DNA from: Bacteroidota bacterium
Lineage (GTDB): Bacteria; Bacteroidota; Bacteroidia; Bacteroidales; F082
Assembly (NCBI GenBank): GCA_018816765.1
Contig: JAHIUX010000046.1
Location: forward strand, 1-40,303
Length of the DNA: 40,303 nucleotides
Direction: 5' to 3'
Positions 7,312 to 14,751 of the stretch are shown here, piece after piece. The stretch's first letter is position 1. Each line of letters starts with the position of its first letter. The notes beneath the pieces were generated by a model. The model saw only the letters and a list, made by a program, of their open reading frames with translations, had not been told where the DNA came from and made no database searches. A program made the position numbers and the translations under genes.

Positions 7312-8913
7312 CTATTGTTTCAGCACTTTTTCGACTCTTCGCGTTCCATCGGCATAATCCACCACCACAAGGTATAATCCTGATGTATAACCATTTAAAT
7401 CAATAAGCATAAAACCATCGGTTGGCACTTGCTCCATATTTCGAATGGTAATGCCCGATTGGTTCATCAGCGAAATGCGGTTGATTTTGTTTTCTCCGAA
7501 CAAATCAATCGAAAAGCTGTCCTTAAACGGGTTGGGCATGATTGCTGTTTTTGAGTTTGCCAGCGGATTTTTTGGCAAGCCTACAACAACCTGGTTTTCG
7601 TAAGCCCCCATATCCACCCGTATGCCAAACAAACGCGGGTTACCTGCCAAATCGTTTTCCGGTAGGTAAAGGCCTGTGGTATCGGGTGTTCCTGTGTTTA
7701 CACAAGGTGAACCATCCAGTAGCGACCAATCGGCTTCCATGCCATCATAATCGAGTCCTGCGCCTTCGGTTGGATTTGTAAATTGCGGGTAATCCGTGAT
7801 ATTTCCTTCGCCAGGGTAAACATCCTGGTTGCAGGTATATTTAAAATCTATAATTGTTTGATCGAATGAATAAACTTGTATTGGATCAATTGGCCAACTT
7901 GGAATTTTATCATTACCCCAGAAAATATTATTTTTCATATGAAGAAGTTTGTTACAAATCATTCCGCAGCCTGTATGACTATACGCCATATTGTTCACAA
8001 CGGTGTTATTTACATATTTTGATATTGAGTTTCCATGCCCGTTCATCATGCCACCGCCCATATTATTTGCAGCTATATTGTTATAAACCATGCAATTATA
8101 GGTTGTTTCGTAGAATGCTCCATTCACCGAATGGTTGTTAAAAAAGGTATTGTTCATGACAAGCGCATCACAATTGATGTTGATCCACAAACCTCCCCCT
8201 GCGCCTTGAATAATCCAGCCCCATTCCGCTTCCACAAATATTATCGCCCTGTTTAAAATGAAAGAATTATTTGAAATAATGGCAGAAGAACAGTTCCCGA
8301 GAGTTGCTCCTCCACCATCTTGATATACCTCATTTTCCTTGAATAAATTGTTGTGTAATCTCAGGGAAGAACAATTCTTTAACCATAACGCACCTCCTGA
8401 CCAGGTTGCCCTGTTGTGATAAAAAGTGGAGTTATCGCATATTAGGTTTGCATAATCTTTAACAAACAAAGCCCCCCCCATATTTTCTTCATTCAGATGG
8501 TCCCAGATTGTTACTCCCGGTTCAACAGCTTTGCCATATGAAAACTTACAATAGCTGAAGACGGAAGTGTCTGATGTGTTATCGCGTAATTTAATACTTC
8601 CCCAGCCACCTTTTAAGGTGGCCGTGTCACCGAAAGAAGTTGTGTCGTAAATTGTAAAATTGATTGTATCATATTGTGTTCCAATCGCCCTGATACGGCC
8701 ATAAACAGTTAAACTGAAGTTGCCCTGGAATTCGACATAAACTCCCGGATTGATATACAGGGTGGCTAAATTATCAATCACAATATCATTGTAAATTTTA
8801 ACGGTGTCGGACGACCAGGTGGTGTCGCCGGAGATAAAACCCGGTTTTAAAACCTGCGATTTTAGGGTAATCGATTGAAGGAGTATGATGAATATGAGTA
8901 TATGTATTTTCAT
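7312..8913 (-). CDS. Secreted right-handed beta-helix protein with T9SS type A sorting domain
   Basis: A 533-residue exported protein with a signal peptide (residues 1-20, ending Lys-Ser-Gln). The body carries Asn-rich, evenly spaced parallel beta-helix rungs (repeating Asn-Asn-x-Phe/Ile and Asn-Thr-Phe patterns, about residues 100-350), like the NosD/pectate-lyase-like Beta_helix families. The final 75 residues (459-533) begin Met-Pro-Asn-Pro-Phe and end in Gly-Leu-Tyr-Leu-Val-Val-Val and Lys-Val-Leu-Lys, the standard T9SS cargo tail that directs outer-membrane passage and surface attachment. Such proteins bind or cleave polysaccharides or act as adhesins; I see no catalytic residues to decide. 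The coding strand contains a run of eight G (8472-8479), a possible slippage site. It is 76 bases downstream of the lipoprotein gene and probably shares its transcript. Confidence 0.85.
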   Translation of the reverse strand: MKIHILIFIILLQSITLKSQVLKPGFISGDTTWSSDTVKIYNDIVIDNLATLYINPGVYVEFQGNFSLTVYGRIRAIGTQYDTINFTIYDTTSFGDTATLKGGWGSIKLRDNTSDTSVFSYCKFSYGKAVEPGVTIWDHLNEENMGGALFVKDYANLICDNSTFYHNRATWSGGALWLKNCSSLRLHNNLFKENEVYQDGGGATLGNCSSAIISNNSFILNRAIIFVEAEWGWIIQGAGGGLWININCDALVMNNTFFNNHSVNGAFYETTYNCMVYNNIAANNMGGGMMNGHGNSISKYVNNTVVNNMAYSHTGCGMICNKLLHMKNNIFWGNDKIPSWPIDPIQVYSFDQTIIDFKYTCNQDVYPGEGNITDYPQFTNPTEGAGLDYDGMEADWSLLDGSPCVNTGTPDTTGLYLPENDLAGNPRLFGIRVDMGAYENQVVVGLPKNPLANSKTAIMPNPFKDSFSIDLFGENKINRISLMNQSGITIRNMEQVPTDGFMLIDLNGYTSGLYLVVVDYADGTRRVEKVLKQ

Positions 8914-8989
8914 GGACTTGTGTTTTTAACGAATAATTTGCGAATGGAAAAGTAAGCAGGATGAACACTCATCCTGCTTATAAAATATG

Positions 8990-9976
8990 TTAACCTTCAA
9001 TTGGTGGAATCTGTACCGGAATGCCATACCATATCTGATAGTTGTGCAGGTAGATATTATCAGGAGGATTTGGATTATTCGTCCATAACTCGAAATATTT
9101 AAAATCGAGGCCTGTTTTATGTTCACCTTTTGGAATATCTGTAGGATAATTATAGATCGCATAATGACCCTGAATAAGGTAATATTGCAGGTCTAAATAA
9201 TCAATACAGGGTGGGGTGGTTGATATTTGGTGAAAGATTCGATTCTCATACCCGGGAGTAAGGTAATTCAACACAGGGCTATGATCAATGTTTATCCAAC
9301 CAGCTGGATCTAAAACATGTTGAACAGGAAAAGGATAAGTAATATTAGGATGGTTGAATCTTTTCTTTAGCTCTTGCCCGGCATCTGAAAATCCTCCTGT
9401 ACCACCCTGGTCACAATGCCCGAGCATGTTTCCATAATACCAATCATCTGTTGGACTAATCGCGGAGTACCAAATTAATGGGTTAAACCCTATTCCTGCG
9501 GTAAGAGCCATGGTAAAGGCACCGGATTTCAGGTCTTCCTGTTCGAGGTCGGCAACAAACAAGAACTTATATTCCGTTTCAAGCTGATCAAGTTCATCAT
9601 TAAGATCGGACAGTAACTGGTTATACACTGTGATAACATCACTCATATTCACCGTTCCATTGCTGTTCACATTCAGTGAGTAGGAGCGTTCGTATGTTAT
9701 TGACTCTTCAAAAGTAGTGTCAGTTGCCTGTTGCACATTAAACAAGGCTTCCAGGTACCACATGGCGCTATCGGGTGAAATGAACTCTTCTGATTTCAAA
9801 CCGGTTTTAATCTTATGATTGAAATTGCTTAATTGCCTCCACAATGCCATTTCCTCGGCCGTATAGGTATGCCCGTTATTAGTGGGCTCAGGTGTTAGAT
9901 GCGTATTTTTATTGCACGAATAAAACGCGGAAGCAACGATGATTGCCAAAAAAAGTATTAAATTAATTTTTTTCAT
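8990..9976 (-). CDS. Unknown secreted lipoprotein
   Basis: A 328-residue protein starting at the ATG at 9976, which begins a standard signal peptide (Lys-Lys-Ile-Asn then a hydrophobic stretch); a longer in-frame reading from 10078 adds an implausible Cys-rich leader. A lipobox-like Phe-Tyr-Ser-Cys puts the lipidated Cys at residue 21, and a Thr/Pro/Asn-rich linker follows. The mature protein is rich in Trp, Tyr and Asn, with a Tyr/Asp-containing C-terminal half that suggests a compact beta domain; the end reads Pro-Val-Gln-Ile-Pro-Pro. I do not recognise a family. It precedes the T9SS beta-helix gene by 76 bases and both are AT-richer than the flanking genes, which fits an accessory pair with a surface role. 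Confidence 0.7.
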   Translation of the reverse strand: MKKINLILFLAIIVASAFYSCNKNTHLTPEPTNNGHTYTAEEMALWRQLSNFNHKIKTGLKSEEFISPDSAMWYLEALFNVQQATDTTFEESITYERSYSLNVNSNGTVNMSDVITVYNQLLSDLNDELDQLETEYKFLFVADLEQEDLKSGAFTMALTAGIGFNPLIWYSAISPTDDWYYGNMLGHCDQGGTGGFSDAGQELKKRFNHPNITYPFPVQHVLDPAGWINIDHSPVLNYLTPGYENRIFHQISTTPPCIDYLDLQYYLIQGHYAIYNYPTDIPKGEHKTGLDFKYFELWTNNPNPPDNIYLHNYQIWYGIPVQIPPIEG

Positions 9977-10037
9977 AAATGATTTTTCAATGTTAAAGAA
10001 AAATGGTTTTATTAAACTTATGCAAACGCGTTGGTTA

Positions 10038-10068
10038 TAGGCTGCACGAAAAAAATTCATGCAGCCTA
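10038..10068 (-). repeat. Perfect 9-bp inverted repeat in the leader of the unknown lipoprotein gene
   Basis: The arms TAGGCTGCA and TGCAGCCTA flank a 13-base A/T-rich spacer. It begins immediately after the predicted transcription start (near 10069), so on the minus strand it would form a hairpin at the extreme 5' end of the mRNA, about 60 bases before the start codon. It may stabilise the message or act as an operator. Confidence 0.45.
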
Positions 10069-10075
10069 CATTGTA

Positions 10076-10083
10076 CAAATTTA
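10076..10083 (-). promoter_or_regulatory. -7 element TAAATTTG for the lipoprotein/beta-helix pair
   Basis: On the minus strand the octamer matches TAnnTTTG. Transcription would start near 10069, giving a leader of about 93 bases. No clear -33 element is visible. Confidence 0.4.
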
Positions 10084-10198
10084 TTCTTCCCTAAACTGAA
10101 AATATATTTTGTGTTGACATACAAATGCAACACATAATGACTTATTTCTTCTCCAATAGAAACAATTTTCCCCGAAAAGCCATTTTGCTTTAGTAAAT

Positions 10199-10208
10199 GG
10201 GGGGGGGG
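10199..10208. repeat. Homopolymeric G10 tract
   Basis: Ten consecutive G on the plus strand, in non-coding DNA about 222 bases upstream of the lipoprotein start and about 115 bases upstream of the predicted -7 element on the minus strand. Tracts of this length are prone to slipped-strand mispairing and are used for phase variation in several bacteria. Confidence 0.9.
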
Positions 10209-10399
10209 TAAACTGTTGTATATTAGATTGTTGTGTCATAAGTTTTTGACAAAAGAATTGTTACCTCACTTCAGTAAGTGTAAACCAAATATAAGCAGGT
10301 TTTATGAATTCACAATGGATTCGGAAGAAGGTTTCCTTCTGGATGATACACACACCCGGGTGCAAACAGCAATCTTCAATAATGGAAAAGCATTGCCAC

Positions 10400-11308
10400 C
10401 TACATCCAGCGACGACGTTTAAAATAAACGACCATGATCACGCTGAGCAGGCCCATGCCCGCCAGCAAAATCCAGAAAGCGGTGGTCATGTCCGAAAGGG
10501 GCAGAAACACATTCATGCCATACAGGCTGGTGATGAAGGTCAAGGGCAGTATGATCGATGAAATGAGGGTGAGAATCTTGATGATTTCATTGGTTTTGTT
10601 GGTCTGCATCGAGTCGAAGGTTTTCGACAGGCCTTCAATCAGGTCTTCAAAGTCCTCGGTCATATCCCACATTTTTTGGTAATAGTCGAGGATATTGCCC
10701 CAGTAATCTTCCATATTGTCGGCAAAACCACTCACCTGACCGGTTTCGAATTTATGGAAAAGCCTGAGCTGAGGTTTGAAGATGGTGTTGATCAGGATGA
10801 TGTTTTTACGCGTCACCGATATACGCTCGATGATTTTTACCGGTTTGTTGCTAAACAACTCCCTGTTAATCAGCTCCAGGTCGAGGCCTACCTTGCGCAT
10901 CAGGAAGAGTGACTCCGACATCAGGCGCTCAAGGATGCGATAGAGCAGCGTGTCCGAAGTGCCCACATCGATATCGTCGCCTTTTTTCTCACGCTCGTCA
11001 TATTCCATAAACATATTGCCCACAATCCAGTGCGATTTGCCGATGGTGATGACAAAATCCTCGCCCCAGAATATTTTCACTTCCTTGGTTTTGATAAACA
11101 GGTTTTGTTTGTCAAAATTCGGAAAATGCAGAATCAGAAAGTAGTAATCATCGTAAATGTCGATTTTAGGGCGTTGGTTAACTGAGCGACAGTCTTCGAT
11201 GTCGAGGGGATGAAAGTGAAACTTATCGAGGAGAAAACTAAAATCCTGTTCGGTGGGGTTTAACAAATGGTGCCATTTTAGTCTGCCCATTTTAATGGTT
11301 TCAATCAT
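10400..11308 (-). CDS. corA: CorA-type magnesium/divalent cation channel
   Basis: A 302-residue member of the CorA family. The large N-terminal cytoplasmic alpha/beta domain and long stalk helices fill residues 1-240, and two C-terminal membrane helices follow (about 241-262 and 275-296). The selectivity signature Tyr-Gly-Met-Asn is at about 263-266, at the end of the first membrane helix, and the protein ends in a basic cluster, as in characterised pentameric CorA channels. It imports Mg2+ down the membrane potential, with possible Co2+/Ni2+ transport. The minus-strand bases just ahead of its ATG contain a purine-rich GAGGGAGGGA stretch, an unusually strong Shine-Dalgarno-like sequence for this window. 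Confidence 0.95.
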   Translation of the reverse strand: MIETIKMGRLKWHHLLNPTEQDFSFLLDKFHFHPLDIEDCRSVNQRPKIDIYDDYYFLILHFPNFDKQNLFIKTKEVKIFWGEDFVITIGKSHWIVGNMFMEYDEREKKGDDIDVGTSDTLLYRILERLMSESLFLMRKVGLDLELINRELFSNKPVKIIERISVTRKNIILINTIFKPQLRLFHKFETGQVSGFADNMEDYWGNILDYYQKMWDMTEDFEDLIEGLSKTFDSMQTNKTNEIIKILTLISSIILPLTFITSLYGMNVFLPLSDMTTAFWILLAGMGLLSVIMVVYFKRRRWM

Positions 11309-11377
11309 AGGCTGTTCCCTCCCTCTTTAAGTAGTCAGTGAATTTTTTTTACATCCCGGGCAATGTTTTTGCGGTTT

Positions 11378-11385
11378 CAAAAGTA
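11378..11385 (-). promoter_or_regulatory. -7 element TACTTTTG of corA
   Basis: Matches TAnnTTTG on the minus strand. It gives a predicted start near 11371 and a leader of about 60 bases before corA. The -33 element is not evident. Confidence 0.35.
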
Positions 11386-11520
11386 ATCATTTTTTTTCGG
11401 TATGCTGCCGGCTTAGTCATGAAAAAAGTTCAATGCAATGGACATTTTTCAGCCATTGACAAAGGCATTGCCAACATAAGGGTGGCGAAAGAGAAGTTTC
11501 GTGAATCCGGTTCGGAAAAT

Positions 11521-11709
11521 TCAACATTCAATAGATTCAATGATTCAAGGGATTCAAAGATTAGCTACGCTGAGCTCCCTTCGGTCGGTTCAAAGATTCA
11601 AAATTCAATCCATCAACCCCTTAACCCGTGAACTCGTCAACTCGTGAACTCGTCAATGCCGTCTCGTCCTTAGACGAGACGAGACGGGACTCGTCAACCT
11701 GTCAACCCA
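11521..11709. repeat. Composite degenerate repeat: ATTCAA units, CGTSAACT octamers and a central hairpin
   Basis: Three layers are visible. At 11521-11609, ATTCAA recurs with a period of roughly 7-9 bases. At 11627-11658, four 8-base units alternate CGTGAACT, CGTCAACT, CGTGAACT and CGTCAATG. At 11660-11681, a perfect 9-bp hairpin CGTCTCGTC-CTTA-GACGAGACG follows, and two more octamer-like units (CGTCAACC, TGTCAACCC) occur at 11692-11708. The block ends just past the stop of the minus-strand peptidase gene, so the hairpin may also help end that transcript. It resembles extragenic repeats that are multi-copy in some Bacteroidota. Confidence 0.75.
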
Positions 11710-11715
11710 AATTGT

Positions 11716-14064
11716 CTAACGTACAACCAACTTCAAACGTTCCTGACGGGCCGAATCATTGATGACGAGCACAAAAACTCCTTTGTTCCAACTGCTTACA
11801 TCCAGTAACAATTGTCTGCTACCGGCTGCAATTTCTGTCTGGTAAACCGTTTTTCCCTGCATATCAACAACACTGAGGCTTGCGCCTTGTTGAACAGGGT
11901 TAAAGCCAACCGTTGTCAGCTTATTTGCAGGATTAGGACTAAGGCTAAGCTGAAGCCTGCTGACTGGTTTTGATTCATTGATGCCAGTTTCTGTATCGAG
12001 GACCATCAGACTCAGGTCGTCAAAATAGAAGCCATCGGCAGTCACATACACATCCGATTTCAACAGAAAACGCAGCCTGATGCTTTCGCCTGTATAGGCA
12101 CTCAGGTCGATTTGTTCTTTCACCCAACCTGAAATTCCGTCATACAAAGGCTCGCCTGCTGCCTGGTCGTTTGTTCCAGGTTTGGTGTATTTTCCTTCCA
12201 GGGGGATCCATGTGCTGGTGCCTTCTTTTTTCACTTCAAGCTGCACATAATCATATCCGGCTTCGATATTCCATTTTGCCCAAAAAGTAAGCTGTGCAAA
12301 GGGTGTAACACCCAGGTCGATTGGTTGAGCCAGGGTGATGATGTTGGTTTCATTATCCTGGTACTCACTTCCGGGTGAGTCGGTGATAGAACCTGGGGCT
12401 GAATGGTAATCAGCTGTAGTAGCGGCCCATTTTGGCGAACTCCATTTGGTGGCATTGTCGCAATTGTCTTCAAAAATCACGATCGATTGTCCGTAAATTT
12501 TGCTGATGGTGTCGGTCAATACGAAACTGCCGTTATCAAGTTTCAGCAGGAACTGAAAGGCTGTACCTGACAAGATATCAGGGTCAAGTGCAATGCTGAT
12601 TGAATCGCTGACGGTTTCCAACATAGCGAGGCTGCCAAACACCTTTGGATCGCCCACAGTTATGATGTAATCATCAATGGGTTCAATGCTTACTGTCCAT
12701 CCCTGCGAGTCGCCAAAGCCCAGGCGTTGCAGGTCAAAATGTATCTGTGCAGTGGTTTCTTCAATGATGGCAGGCGATTTTTCGGTCAGTTTTCCATAGT
12801 TGCCAGCCAGGTAGGCGGCAAGGATATTCTGAATCATATTTTCCTGACACAATGGGATGATGCGGCTTTGTGCCGGCCAGAAACCATCGTTGCTGTTACC
12901 ACATTCGGGGGTGTAGGAGAAGATTTTGTTTTTGTTTTGGGTGTCGCCATACATATAGTCGTCGGAGGCACCATTGGTTGGGTAAATGGTGGTACTGCCG
13001 GGCCCGTAAACGTAGTTGTTGTCGCGTGTCATCAGTGAGGCGTGTACGTTAAAGATGGCATCATCAGGGCACGGAATGTCAGTATATCCCCAGGGATAGA
13101 GCAACAGGTTGCTGTAGGAGTGATAGTTCAGGGCAATTTTAAAGTCGTGTTGTTCGCAGAAAAGCTTCAGGTTGCTCGATTCAGGTTCGCTGAAGGCTGA
13201 AGGACCGCGATAGGTTTCGTCGGATGGCACACCAGATGAGCCTTCATCGTTGAGTCCCCACATATAGCCAAAGTTGCGGTTTACATCTACCCCATAAGAG
13301 CCGCCGTTGTTGCGCCTGTTTTTGCGCCACATGCCACCCCCGTTGGGATCGGTGGACTCGTTGTATACATAACCATCGGGATTTGAGATCGGAATAAAAT
13401 ACATCTCGGTATGGTCGACAAGGTATTTGGCTTCGTCGTTCGTTTCGTAGTTTTCGAGCAGGTATAGCATATAATAAAACATCTGTTGCATACCGATGCC
13501 TTCCCTGGCATGGATAACCGAGGTGTACAACACCTGGGGCTCATCTTCCTCCACATTGGGATTATCGCTGATCTTAACAAACAGGGTAGGTCTGCCTTCA
13601 TGTGAAAGCGCTCCACCGCTCACTGGCTGTTTCACCGTAATGAGGTTGGGCCATTGCTGTGCCATGAAATCGAGTTTAGCCAACACCTGATCGTAGGTAT
13701 AAAATCCACCCATGGTTCCATAACCCCAGTTCTGAGGCACGGGATAGGCATCATCCAGGTTGCGCTTTACAGTCAGTCCGCTTTCGGCAGCGAGGCGTTC
13801 GCGGTAAAATGCCGACATATCAGGAATAAGCACCTCATAACGCAATCCCTCCTGGGCAATCTTTTGCATATCATGGTCGCTCAGCTCGGCTTCGAGGTAG
13901 GCTCCCGGACGGTAAACAACACCTTCCAGATCAATGCCAAGCCGGCTAATCTGGCTCATTTGAATACCATCAAGGTAAATCCTGACTTTGGCATAGTTTT
14001 CTTCCTGTGCATTGATTGTCAGCGACAGGCAGCTCATCAACAAAATGGTAAAAATTCTTTTCAT
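11716..14064 (-). CDS. Secreted M14 zinc carboxypeptidase with MAM-like and T9SS sorting domains
   Basis: A 782-residue exported metallopeptidase with a signal peptide at 1-20 (ending Asn-Ala-Gln) and a propeptide-like segment to about 110. The M14 catalytic domain (about 120-415) has zinc ligands His185-x2-Glu188 and His315, substrate-binding Asn262-Arg263, and the general base Glu387 in a Thr-Pro-Glu-Cys setting, so all key residues are present. A jelly-roll MAM/immune-inhibitor-like module follows at about 530-690, and the final 80 residues (Leu-Ser-Pro-Asn-Pro to a basic end) form a T9SS type A tail. It would remove C-terminal residues from extracellular proteins and be released or surface-anchored. 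A weak -7-like TACTTTTA on the minus strand at 14105-14098 may drive it. Confidence 0.93.
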   Translation of the reverse strand: MKRIFTILLMSCLSLTINAQEENYAKVRIYLDGIQMSQISRLGIDLEGVVYRPGAYLEAELSDHDMQKIAQEGLRYEVLIPDMSAFYRERLAAESGLTVKRNLDDAYPVPQNWGYGTMGGFYTYDQVLAKLDFMAQQWPNLITVKQPVSGGALSHEGRPTLFVKISDNPNVEEDEPQVLYTSVIHAREGIGMQQMFYYMLYLLENYETNDEAKYLVDHTEMYFIPISNPDGYVYNESTDPNGGGMWRKNRRNNGGSYGVDVNRNFGYMWGLNDEGSSGVPSDETYRGPSAFSEPESSNLKLFCEQHDFKIALNYHSYSNLLLYPWGYTDIPCPDDAIFNVHASLMTRDNNYVYGPGSTTIYPTNGASDDYMYGDTQNKNKIFSYTPECGNSNDGFWPAQSRIIPLCQENMIQNILAAYLAGNYGKLTEKSPAIIEETTAQIHFDLQRLGFGDSQGWTVSIEPIDDYIITVGDPKVFGSLAMLETVSDSISIALDPDILSGTAFQFLLKLDNGSFVLTDTISKIYGQSIVIFEDNCDNATKWSSPKWAATTADYHSAPGSITDSPGSEYQDNETNIITLAQPIDLGVTPFAQLTFWAKWNIEAGYDYVQLEVKKEGTSTWIPLEGKYTKPGTNDQAAGEPLYDGISGWVKEQIDLSAYTGESIRLRFLLKSDVYVTADGFYFDDLSLMVLDTETGINESKPVSRLQLSLSPNPANKLTTVGFNPVQQGASLSVVDMQGKTVYQTEIAAGSRQLLLDVSSWNKGVFVLVINDSARQERLKLVVR

Positions 14065-14163
14065 AAGGGATTGGATCTAGGTCGTGAATTGAAGGCCTAA
14101 AAGTATAAAAAAGAATGGCAACCTACAGGGAGTAGGAAAAATAAAAACGCAGACTGGTTTGCC

Positions 14164-14751
14164 TTAACGCCACTCGATGGTGTTGATCAGGTGTCTGATA
14201 TCCTGTTTAATGAAATCGATTACCGGGGCAAGTGAGTCGTTATTGGGCCGGATGTTGAAATACAGGGCACCGCGCAGAAAGTGGCTGGTGCTGTCGGTGA
14301 CAAAAAACTGGCAGGGCGAAGCGGCACCTTTGCCATCAATTTCATAATACAAACCGTATTTATTTTCTTCGGGCCTGTAAATGAGGCTGTCGCGTATGGC
14401 ATTTGCCTTGGGCATATGTTTCAGCACCAGCGTACGGGCGTCTTCAATATAGGTCGACAGGTCGTTGTTCACAGCTTTATAGCTCAGGTGAACACTTCCG
14501 CTGAATTGCGGAAATTCGATGTTTATCCAGTATTTTTCATCAGGCGATTTAAAATCGGGTGTAATGGTTGCATAGGTGGGATATTCGAAGGAATATGGAA
14601 AGTCGCCCTCAAGCTTCACATAGTCCTTTGCCGGTAGTTCGATCCGGAAATAGCCCCTGGGTTTTGGTGCGTAGGAATCGTTGCAGCTTGCGAGAATGAA
14701 GCTGATCAGCAGCAAACCACTGACAAAGGCAAATTTAGGCATGCGGTTCAT
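14164..14751 (-). CDS. gldD: Gliding motility lipoprotein GldD
   Basis: A 195-residue lipoprotein with the lipobox Leu-Ala-Ser-Cys (lipidated Cys23). The mature start carries the family signature Pro-Lys-Pro-Arg-Gly-Tyr-Phe-Arg-Ile, followed by Pro-Tyr-Ser-Phe-Glu-Tyr-Pro and an Asn-Ile-Glu-Phe-Pro segment, as in GldD of Flavobacterium. GldD is needed for gliding and, where tested, for T9SS function; its biochemical role is not known. It overlaps the end of gldE by 17 bases, the usual gldE-gldD arrangement, and is last in a mutY-ssb-gldE-gldD series. Two T9SS cargo genes lie just upstream of this window position, in line with a working secretion system. Confidence 0.92.
   Translation of the reverse strand: MNRMPKFAFVSGLLLISFILASCNDSYAPKPRGYFRIELPAKDYVKLEGDFPYSFEYPTYATITPDFKSPDEKYWINIEFPQFSGSVHLSYKAVNNDLSTYIEDARTLVLKHMPKANAIRDSLIYRPEENKYGLYYEIDGKGAASPCQFFVTDSTSHFLRGALYFNIRPNNDSLAPVIDFIKQDIRHLINTIEWR

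Larger units (their letters stand above)
9977..10399. other. 423-base intergenic region with inverted repeat, promoter and G10 tract
   Basis: No gene is supported here. Reading on the minus strand, it contains a run of ten C (G on plus, 10199-10208), a -7 element at 10083-10076 and a perfect inverted repeat in the presumed leader (10038-10068). The open frame at 10216-10422 on plus runs into the corA coding region on the opposite strand and has no family features. Confidence 0.6.
11309..11715. other. 407-base intergenic region between corA and the M14 peptidase gene
   Basis: It contains the corA promoter candidate on the corA side and a degenerate simple-repeat block on the other (11521-11709). 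The open frame at 11338-11631 crosses the repeats and shows no protein-like features, so I do not call a gene. Confidence 0.6.

Noticed and set aside
10216-10422. 68-residue plus-strand open frame
   Set aside because: Its end lies over the opposite-strand corA gene, and it has no family features or promoter.
11338-11631. 97-residue plus-strand open frame
   Set aside because: Most of it is translated ATTCAA repeat DNA, and no family is recognisable.
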